A stretch of DNA of 64,000 nucleotides from Gordionus sp. m RMFG-2023 (Eukaryota; Nematomorpha; Gordioida; Chordodea; Parachordodidae): the NCBI RefSeq assembly GCF_954871325.1, contig NC_088778.1:4931743-4995742 (forward strand), written 5' to 3'. Below, one piece after another: positions 60,901 through 64,000 of the stretch; position 1 is the first letter of the stretch, and each line of letters opens with the position of its first letter. A model generated the notes under the pieces. The model ran no database searches, was not told the origin of the DNA, and was given only the letters and a program-made list of their open reading frames with translations. Made by a program: the position numbers and the translations under genes.

Positions 60901-63138
60901 ACGATGTATCTGTATCTAGATCCATTTAAAAAGTATCTTTTAACAACTCTGCTAGTAGGAATGGAATGATAATATTTTTTTAAACTTAATATCAGAGACC
61001 TGCATGCCTGGCCCATGCACGGATCGGACCATATATTAATCTTTTTATATACCCGGCCTAAAAAATTTTTTTAAATACCTGGGCTGGTAGTGTTGCTAAA
61101 ATGGCCGATTCGGGTCTAAGGTTTGGACCTTTATTTGCCAAATCTCGAGGTTTACATAACATTATTTTAGCTAAAATCTTAGTCGGACCCGTTTTTAAAA
61201 ATAAACACAAATTGGGATTTTTAACTATTCTACGGGCCGGGCCTAAATGTATTTTTTTTTAAAAATCTGGGTCGGGTCTGAAGATATAAAACACGGGCCG
61301 AGCCGAAAAAAGCCGAATTTTTTTTAAAAAAAAATCCGGGCCTTGCAAGTTGTATCTCTGCAGGCCATTGTTTTTTTTTAAAAATTGACTATAACTAAAA
61401 ATAGGGTATCTAATAATGAGTTCAAATCATTACATATTGTTAATATGGCCGCTATTTTTTTATTCTAAAAAAATGAACATTTAGTACTTTTGTCAATGTC
61501 AGCTAACAACCATCACGTGATTAGTGCCAAATATGATTGATATCATTGGCAAATGATCATTTTAAATCTACCCGAAAAAACAACAACTTATTTTCCTTTT
61601 TTTTTAAATTTTTAAAATAATCAATCATTATTATTTTTTTTTAGGCGAATTATACGAAACGTTCAACGAACAATCTCATTCTTCTACAACGAACCAAACG
61701 AGTCATAATACCTCTACCCAAGAAAATAAAATCGACATTTTTGTCATATTTATTCACCCACTTAAAAACGGACTCTTTCGCATTTTCGTCAAAACATCTT
61801 TGCGGGGAAGGTTAGTTGAAAGGGACATTAATACTTTTCTTTTTACTCTGCCTTCGCCGCGAATTCCCGCTTACTGTGAATGTAGGGTTACGCGATTGCG
61901 ATTGTTTTTTTACGCAATAAAACTTTGATATCCTTTTATAGAGAGTTGTCATTGTTTTTTATATTTTTTTTTACTATTTCTTACTTTTAAAATTTTAAAT
62001 CTAATTTTTTTTTTCCTCATAAAATATTTAAATTTAAAATAGGGTTAATTCAATCCACCCTCCCCTCTAGGGCATCCTGACACGGGAATGTACAAAGGAA
62101 TCGCGGCATTAAGTCTCGCGGGTCAGGGGGTTGGTCAACACATAGTCACTACTACAGTATCTATTTTATATTTTAGTCCAGGGAGGAGGGTGAGCTCAGC
62201 TTCATTTGCTTAGGGAATCTAGAGGGATCTACCTCCCTTGTGGAAGATTTTAAAATTTCTCCTGTTTGATGGGGGGGCAGGAGGTAATCAACTTAAATTC
62301 TACTTATAAAATTTGAATCGGACCAATTTATCCGGCCCGTTCCACAAAAAAATTAAAATATTTAGCCCGACCTATCTAATCCTAATAATTTTTTTTAATG
62401 ATCATATTCCGATTCAAAAATTTTTTTTAAAATGAACCCCAATATTTTTATATACTCCTTAAGAGGAAAAATAAATTGGTGTTATTCTTGAAAAAAAATA
62501 TTAATTGCAATAATTTAAATGTACTGTCTAGAGACCCGGTCAGGTCCGGATTACAAATGTTAAATCGAGATTCGATTTGACCTTGACCGAAAAAACCCTG
62601 CCCGACCGGCTAGAGTTATGACCAACATCGGTCCGCGCAGGGATCTAATTAGAAAATAAATAACGAACATGTTTCAAAAAAAATATTATTGCAGAACCTC
62701 TCTTTCATTTCCGCTCTTCTCAAACATCGTTGTAAGCAACCGTACCTTGTTTCCCCTTATACGCGAAACCATTATTCACGTTAGCCAAATGAAAAAATTA
62801 GAAAATGAAAGGTACGAAAAGAAGATAATTAAAATTGTTTACATTTTATTCTTCCTCTAATTCTCTGCTTTTTAATAGTGATTGATTTAAGAAATATTAA
62901 GAATTACATTTTGCGATTTAAATGAAAATTTAAATATTAGAGATGTAAAACAAAAATTTTTTAAAAAAACTGTTTTTTTCCTTAAAAAACGAGGGGAAAA
63001 AACAAAAAAAACATGCCTAAACTCTCTATTGCACTTTGTAAACCTGATGCAACGCTTAAATATTTCAATATAAATATTGCTATAAATGACTCTATCAGGC
63101 GCGTTCGCCGCAGCTTGCAAGCCAAAAAATCCAGATGA
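33794..63138 (+). CDS. RALGAPB: RALGAPB homologue, Ral GTPase-activating protein subunit beta
   Basis: 28 exons were found by comparing conceptual translations with the vertebrate protein as I remember it: 33794-33966, 34213-34389, 34540-34758, 35228-35653, 36103-36234, 36525-37028, 40928-41048, 41515-41807, 45127-45404, 46245-46352, 46772-46888, 48018-48251, 48538-48761, 48975-49085, 49352-49472, 50492-50650, 50957-51063, 51407-51773, 51988-52078, 52247-52322, 53427-53600, 53931-54003, 54110-54211, 55369-55499, 60388-60496, 61645-61810, 62695-62811, 63099-63138. All use GT-AG and keep phase, except between the 6th and 7th, where an unseen exon is likely. Total is about 1,650 codons; the human protein is near 1,490. 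In vertebrates the beta subunit pairs with catalytic RALGAPA1/2 to stimulate GTP hydrolysis by RalA and RalB; its own Rap/Ral-GAP-like domain, here in the C-terminal third, is not thought to be catalytic. The first about 80 residues are upstream. Identity is moderate, so the lineage is divergent. Confidence 0.88.
34213..34389 (+). CDS. RALGAPB: RALGAPB exon b
   Basis: LWEHVLLWLLRVNDTIL matches vertebrate TWEVLLLFLLQINDILL. Donor GTATGAGT. Alpha-helical repeat-like region. Confidence 0.9.
34540..34758 (+). CDS. RALGAPB: RALGAPB exon c
   Basis: LKTLFDVWIRSGSHYFPAP and IEQWSVCNLYLSRQLL match vertebrate [20 protein letters not shown] and VEQWSKVICALTSRLL. Acceptor TATGACAG. Confidence 0.92.
35228..35653 (+). 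CDS. RALGAPB: RALGAPB exon d
   Basis: Begins near SPMDFDVLAQYWFKMLRTIG, matching vertebrate CVAQTWFRFLHMLSNP; ends FLRFLTGISKIVDIFLG, matching FFRAMRGISCLVDAFLG. An Asn/Ser-rich insertion (about 35,455-35,555) has no vertebrate counterpart. A short GAAA-rich tract follows about 70 bp after the donor. Confidence 0.92.
36103..36234 (+). CDS. RALGAPB: RALGAPB exon e, low-complexity linker
   Basis: Thr/Ser/Pro/Lys-rich (TKSPTPPAKKKNA), at the place of the Ser/Pro/Thr-rich linker of the vertebrate protein. The acceptor could be AG at 36,102 or the in-frame AG 12 bp later. Support is from position, phase and the donor. Confidence 0.7.
36525..37028 (+). CDS. RALGAPB: RALGAPB exon f, Asn/Ser-rich then conserved tail
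   Basis: The first two thirds are Ser/Asn/Gln-rich (SSNLSSNSPSNQSSNQSS), a disordered linker. The end DSLLKIFGEWLFSCASL matches vertebrate NSILNLFGSWLFDAAF. The only donor after this block (GTTTAA at 37,029) leaves 1 nt, which does not fit the next exon found, implying a missed exon. Confidence 0.82.
39580..39810 (+). mobile_element. fossil reverse-transcriptase fragment
   Basis: A short stretch reads like the fingers region of a non-LTR-type reverse transcriptase: LYKKDGEARPIAIG followed by RITARIVSNRSYI. The K-DG--RPIAIG pattern is characteristic of this RT group. No endonuclease, YxDD box or 3' end was found near it. It is a broken, truncated relic of uncertain family (LINE-like most likely). 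Confidence 0.55.
39893..40092. mobile_element. foldback element with CGCGATT ends
   Basis: AACGCGATTTGTGCAAACGA + TGCGGTATT at the left is the inverse of AATACCGCACTGTTTGAACA + AATCACGCGTT at the right. A related direct copy of the interior (GCGTTATATACAAAATCA, about 40,106) follows immediately, so a second damaged copy may extend to about 40,400. Confidence 0.65.
40928..41048 (+). CDS. RALGAPB: RALGAPB exon g
   Basis: GKAEACGTLCRIICQRTT and SPLYLYNFYNL match vertebrate GRAEACGTLCRIFCSKKT and LPAYLSRFYMLL, the best-conserved block in the middle of the protein. Acceptor TGCCTTTCAG; ends in phase 0. Confidence 0.93.
41515..41807 (+). CDS. RALGAPB: RALGAPB exon h
   Basis: CVLINSPDLFRIDLEGVSV matches vertebrate SVILNSPPLFCCDLKGIDV. 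Phase 0 start after ATATAG; donor within ATCAA|GTTATA. The donor is weak but is the one that keeps frame with the next exon. The open frame further right to 42,095 is not supported. Confidence 0.85.
43258..43397. mobile_element. MITE, subfamily A, left arm lost
   Basis: TAGTGTTGT joined directly to the core CTAATAGATGTCCAAACCTT, then GAGTTAGCCGTTTTTAAAAA and TTTTAACAAACACTA. An internal deletion has removed the left arm while the left terminus remains. Confidence 0.8.
44496..44670. mobile_element. palindromic MITE, subfamily A
   Basis: TAGTGTTGTTAAACTGCTCG at the left, AATTAGCCGTTTAACACTA at the right, core GCTCATAGATAGCATAAAGG. The left arm is complete; the right arm is shortened. Confidence 0.85.
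45127..45404 (+). CDS. RALGAPB: RALGAPB exon i
   Basis: LRNSAINILSSVV, RRITFATLRKPVLDLLFGAM and NVQMLLG match vertebrate [33 protein letters not shown] and NTQMILG. Acceptor AAACAG, donor GTTTGT. The minus-strand open frame over it is a shadow. Confidence 0.93.
46245..46352 (+). CDS. RALGAPB: RALGAPB exon j
   Basis: GLMSLILLDFALYQGE lines up with vertebrate GAMLNIVQDSALLEAIG directly after the QM-LG block. Phases fit on both sides. Confidence 0.8.
46772..46888 (+). CDS. RALGAPB: RALGAPB exon k, linker
   Basis: Ser/Pro/Asp-rich linker (SSIPSSLYPSQPTRSHDPHA), corresponding to the Ser/Thr-rich stretch of the vertebrate protein before ALNTDSAAG. Its assignment rests on phase and composition. 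Acceptor AGGGCAG. Confidence 0.6.
47055..47340. mobile_element. foldback element E, partial copy
   Basis: Begins TTGGGATATGGAATCCACTG and shares AGAAATGTAATTTC and ACCCTATAAATTTC words with the complete copy at 24,823-25,132. The right end is lost next to the MITE that follows. Confidence 0.6.
47363..47584. mobile_element. palindromic MITE, subfamily A, full length
   Basis: TAGTGTTGTTGTTAAACGGC to AACAACACTA, with arms GAACTCAATATTTTAGCC and GGATAAAATATCGAGTTTGC. About 220 bp, in a RALGAPB intron. Confidence 0.85.
48018..48251 (+). CDS. RALGAPB: RALGAPB exon l
   Basis: ALSCLATLSQMAKIKIL matches vertebrate SLAALELLSGLAKVKVM; FDKWWIEKEDFN corresponds to LNSQWRQDMS. Acceptor GTTTCAG, donor GTAAAA. 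Confidence 0.92.
48538..48761 (+). CDS. RALGAPB: RALGAPB exon m
   Basis: DLHTLIVFAYSCLSMWLT and LLEISEIGMTG match vertebrate DLHSMIVAAFQCLCVWLT and VLEIVELGISG. The exact acceptor (AAAAG at 48,537) is less sure than the rest. Confidence 0.92.
48975..49085 (+). CDS. RALGAPB: RALGAPB exon n
   Basis: VSKRVANASENLLALILT matches vertebrate ASMRVKDAAEATLTCIM. Phase 0 at both ends with acceptor AAAAG at 48,974. Confidence 0.85.
49352..49472 (+). CDS. RALGAPB: RALGAPB exon o (boundaries uncertain)
   Basis: LLKLLGHLFPNLP followed by TPVSPYLS corresponds to vertebrate [20 protein letters not shown]. The nearest in-phase acceptor adds about 14 residues not in vertebrates, so the true 5' edge may differ. 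Confidence 0.65.
49473..50491. other. RALGAPB intron with a less AT-rich block
   Basis: The stretch 49,500-50,260 is visibly less AT-rich than other introns and has few long A/T runs. No match to RALGAPB and no clear family; it may be a decayed mobile-element gene read on the minus strand. Confidence 0.45.
50492..50650 (+). CDS. RALGAPB: RALGAPB exon p
   Basis: KYRPQYFSLGFNLIFGFF corresponds to vertebrate KHSFRYFVLDNSVILAML. Acceptor AAACAG at 50,491 fits phase; an alternative AG lies 22 bp upstream. Confidence 0.78.
50957..51063 (+). CDS. RALGAPB: RALGAPB exon q
   Basis: LVIHNSFGRQAWKLNYA matches vertebrate VLVRGMSGRLAWAQQLC. Donor CAG|GTTTTT, phase 0 end. Confidence 0.88.
51407..51773 (+). 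CDS. RALGAPB: RALGAPB exon r, divergent
   Basis: A 367 bp open exon rich in Ser/Asp/His (SMDSISVSSHYDSVYNEKDV), with KPEFLDKMISQDIQ. It sits where the vertebrate protein has the poorly conserved KHRPFPEEVDKIPF region. Phase fits both neighbours; sequence similarity is weak. Confidence 0.7.
51988..52078 (+). CDS. RALGAPB: RALGAPB exon s
   Basis: Short exon, FPQKNHLSPFDVFKTLNPEN then AYYPPK, joining in phase to the next exon to give PPKNIQEINLPRLYL, like vertebrate PPPPAQEFQTARLFL. Confidence 0.72.
52115..52194. repeat. (GGAA)n microsatellite in a 168 bp intron
   Basis: About 18 GGAA units, then imperfect GAAAG copies, filling roughly half of the intron between the two exons around it. It ends about 50 bp before the acceptor at 52,246. 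Confidence 0.95.
52247..52322 (+). CDS. RALGAPB: RALGAPB exon t, start of GAP-like region
   Basis: RLYLSQLGFLNMDNITK matches vertebrate RLFLSHFGFLSLEALKE, where the Rap/Ral-GAP-like domain begins. Acceptor CACACAG; phase 0 end. Confidence 0.9.
52540..53354. mobile_element. foldback family C, ~0.8 kb copy in an intron
   Basis: ACCAGCGTTGTTAAGATATA at the left is inverted in ATATACTTTAACAACTCTGC at the right, followed by TACC. Both ends carry GTATCTAGA-type words (ATGTATCTAGATACCG, ATGTATCTAGACAT). The open frame at 53,098-53,280 inside has no known match. Confidence 0.6.
53427..53600 (+). CDS. RALGAPB: RALGAPB exon u
   Basis: LYHLNVENSKETLHHF and PKEIVFVCYETGNG match vertebrate PHLIALDSTIPGFF and PFDTVFIFYMKPGQ, a core strand of the GAP-like fold. 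Acceptor CCCCAACAG, donor AAAAG|GTAAAT. Confidence 0.9.
53931..54003 (+). CDS. RALGAPB: RALGAPB exon v
   Basis: FQKFLSTLGANNISG matches vertebrate FLEFLLSLGWSVDVG. A 73 bp exon with acceptor ATATTTAG. Confidence 0.85.
54110..54211 (+). CDS. RALGAPB: RALGAPB exon w
   Basis: SYWKIIFVKKLDNHL, Lys/Glu-rich, in the place of the variable loop after WSVDVG. The intron before it is only 106 bp. Donor GTAGTT. Confidence 0.72.
54838..55000. mobile_element. palindromic MITE, subfamily A
   Basis: TAGTGTTGTTAAACTGCTTG at the left; core GTTAATAGATGTCGGAACCT and GCTATCTATGAGCAAAATCT; the right arm ends around AATATTGGGTTAACCATTTT without the terminal motif. Confidence 0.82.
55369..55499 (+). CDS. RALGAPB: RALGAPB exon x
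   Basis: KCILSTYARLSTVHPL resembles vertebrate [20 protein letters not shown]. Acceptor CCACTAG, strong donor GTAAGC, and phase 0 exactly matches the next exon nearly 5 kb away. Confidence 0.72.
55979..56731. mobile_element. TIR element with TAGGGCTCTGCCGAT-type ends
   Basis: Left TAGGGCTGTGGCCGATATCA; right GATCGGCAGAGCCCTA, an imperfect inverse. Near each end are GATATCGGATCGG / ATATCGGATCGGGTCAG words. The roughly 600 bp interior is AT-rich without a gene, so this is a non-autonomous DNA element. The fragment at 13,010 is related. Confidence 0.72.
57474..57589. mobile_element. foldback with the MITE-type termini
   Basis: AGTAGTGTTGTTGAAAAATA at the left and TAGTTTAACAACACTAATTA at the right match the A/B family ends, but the interior is different or decayed. 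Confidence 0.55.
57650..57870. other. unassigned segment open on both strands
   Basis: Less AT-rich, about 200 bp, without stops in one frame of each strand (plus: QFIPMSDANSIKEFLIIEIT; minus: THLKSVVECKSAVPAILVTS). It does not match RALGAPB, and the exons on either side join in phase without it. Most likely a fragment of a mobile-element gene. Confidence 0.4.
59090..60080 (-). mobile_element. fossil gag fragment of an LTR-type retroelement
   Basis: The minus strand carries several CCHC zinc-knuckle motifs of the nucleocapsid type, for example CLECGKFGHMA, then a short segment resembling the start of a retropepsin. This layout is usual for Ty3/Gypsy-like (Metaviridae) elements, although BEL/Pao cannot be excluded. 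No reverse transcriptase, integrase or LTR is seen near it. The copy is broken and 5'/3' incomplete, and lies antisense in a RALGAPB intron. The zinc knuckles are still easy to read, so it is probably of intermediate age. Confidence 0.7.
60388..60496 (+). CDS. RALGAPB: RALGAPB exon y
   Basis: VWLETFLAIENFPF matches vertebrate VWVERYDDIENFPL. Acceptor AAATTACAG, donor GTAATT; phase 0 start. Confidence 0.9.
60557..60772. mobile_element. palindromic MITE, subfamily A, nearly full length
   Basis: GGCTCCTGAGCCGATTTAAA at the left; CGGCATAAATAGAGCGATTT then TGCATCACTAG at the right. Core CCAAACCTTTGTGCCATCTA, arm CTGGATAAAATACAGAGTTA. Confidence 0.8.
60779..60958. mobile_element. foldback family C, short copy
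   Basis: GCAGAGTTGTTAAAGGATCT at the left and AGTATCTTTTAACAACTCTG + C at the right are inverse. The inside is rich in GTATCTAGAT words, giving nested hairpins. It follows the MITE before it with only a few bases between. Confidence 0.82.
60991..61366. mobile_element. GC-rich foldback H containing a nested MITE
   Basis: ATCAGAGACCTGCATGCC at the left; TTGTATCTCTGCAGGCC at the right (inverse). GGCCCGG-type blocks lie between. A subfamily B MITE (61,090-61,233) interrupts it. Confidence 0.8.
61090..61233. mobile_element. MITE subfamily B nested in foldback H
   Basis: TAGTGTTGCTAAAATGGCCG at the left; GGGATTTTTAACTATTCTA at the right; arm GCTAAAATCTTAGTCGGACC. GC-rich H sequence continues on both sides, so this MITE inserted into an existing H copy. 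Confidence 0.8.
61645..61810 (+). CDS. RALGAPB: RALGAPB exon z
   Basis: FVIFIHPLKNGLFRIF matches vertebrate PVIFIHPLNTGLFRIK, the most clearly conserved C-terminal block. A Ser/Thr/Asn-rich stretch precedes it, as in vertebrates. Acceptor TTTTTTTTAG, donor AAG|GTTAGT. Confidence 0.95.
61811..62694. other. RALGAPB intron
   Basis: Nothing firmly identified. GC-richer patches at 61,850-61,910, 62,050-62,290 and 62,530-62,640 contain CCCGACCGG/GGTCAGG-type words and are probably old repeats. Confidence 0.45.
62695..62811 (+). CDS. RALGAPB: RALGAPB exon aa
   Basis: IVVSNRTLFPLIRETII matches vertebrate MIVSRRALGFLVRQTVI. Acceptor TATTGCAG. The frame could instead run on to a stop at 62,860; the donor AAG|GTACGA was preferred because the next exon then resembles the vertebrate continuation. 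Confidence 0.88.
63099..63138 (+). CDS. RALGAPB: RALGAPB terminal exon (probable)
   Basis: RRVRRSLQAKKSR then TGA, in phase with the previous exon and resembling vertebrate PPHVRRKQKI. If right, the last about 30 residues of the vertebrate protein are absent. The alternative is read-through of the previous exon to 62,860. Confidence 0.55.
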
Positions 63139-64000
63139 CGACTAAAATATTTTTCAAAATATTACTGTTTTAATGATTATTAATTTATATTTTATGATCA
63201 TTCCTACCTCTTATCGCATATATATTTGAATTTACATTTATCATTCACAATTTCAAATTTTGGAATGGATATAAGGACTTTTATTTTATCAGTTATTGAT
63301 GAAAGTCCCAAATCCTAGTCATCTTGTCAAGGGTATGATGGAACCCTTACAATGAGTGGATAATTCATTGGGCTTCGGGTATTTAAAAAAGGGAAAGATC
63401 CAACGATTATATATTTGTAGCTCTCTTCCAGGCACATTTATCAATTCTGGTATATTAAATACCTACCCAAAATGAGCGGCTCATTGAACTTCGCAAATTC
63501 TGATTCATGTTTTCTACCATTGATATCAATATTGCTTAGGTTTAATTTTGTTTATTTTTAGTAGTATTTTCTCATTTACATTAAGGCAAAAGATCTATAC
63601 CATCTATGAGATGTTTAGATATCCCAAGAAACATAATATAATAAACAGTTATATCTGAAGCTTTTTTTGCCCAACATGGAGAAAAATAATACACAAAGGT
63701 TACCCAAAAAAGATGAAGCCTATAAAAAGTGATGGCTTTTATGGTGTTACAAAAGCCTTTTAAAAATTCACTTTGTGAAATGACCGAATAGCCTGAAAAG
63801 GACATTTCTTTAGAAGCCGATAGATTATTGGACACAGTACTAGAACCGAATTTGTTTTTACATTAGAATGTATTAATAAATTAATTACGCAACTATTTTA
63901 TGGATTTAATTAAGATTAAAAGAATAGGTGAATGTATCATATTGGAACTTATGTAAATTAGGGCGCAGAGTCTATGAATATAATATATGTCTACCTCGAC
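63139..64000. other. downstream sequence, one unidentified open frame
   Basis: The minus strand is open at 63,581-63,870 with protein-like composition (FHRLHLFW-like and WVTFVYYFSPCWAKKASD). I do not recognise it; it may be an exon of another gene or a mobile-element relic. No splice model can be supported. Confidence 0.35.

Overview
The window looks like nuclear DNA of an invertebrate animal with a strongly AT-rich genome. The evidence is canonical GT-AG introns of about 100 bp to several kb, an animal-type mosaic trypsin-like serine protease, and a homologue of the animal Ral GTPase-activating protein subunit beta. Nearly everything between exons is AT-rich sequence full of short palindromic (foldback/MITE-like) DNA elements, microsatellites, and long G or C homopolymers. 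I cannot name the species. There are no bacterial features, no tRNA or rRNA genes and no CRISPR.

Layout. 1-3.5 kb: one palindromic MITE copy, then a 2.4 kb DNA transposon (1140-3509) with about 600 bp terminal inverted repeats around a decayed transposase-like gene. 3.5-6.9 kb: intergenic AT-rich DNA. 6.9-11.2 kb, minus strand: eight exons of a secreted or ectodomain serine protease with the complete catalytic His/Asp/Ser set and a stop at 6929; its 5' exons lie further right and were not found. 11.2-33.8 kb: a repeat-rich region that must hold the 5' ends of both genes, which point away from each other. It contains two (CTTT)n tracts of nearly 400 bp, many foldback elements, a tandem array of about 118 bp units and a 48 bp tandem repeat. 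33.8-63.1 kb, plus strand: 28 exons of a divergent RALGAPB homologue, about 1,650 codons, lacking only the first roughly 80 residues and probably one exon between 37.03 and 40.93 kb. Its introns hold many MITE copies, a reverse-transcriptase relic, a fossil gag fragment of an LTR-type element in antisense, and a (GGAA)n tract inside a 168 bp intron. 63.1-64 kb: downstream sequence with one unidentified open frame on the minus strand.

Exon models rest on homology to sequences I remember plus splice-phase bookkeeping: every proposed junction keeps frame except the one flagged. The protease and RALGAPB are unrelated in function. The first is an extracellular proteolytic enzyme; the second is the non-catalytic partner of the RalGAP alpha subunits that switch off RalA/RalB.

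The most unusual feature is the density and interplay of the palindromic elements. One family, with two subfamilies, has about 17 copies in 64 kb. A second, GC-rich foldback family is found both inside a copy of the first family (26 kb) and hosting a copy of it (61 kb), so the two were mobile over overlapping periods.
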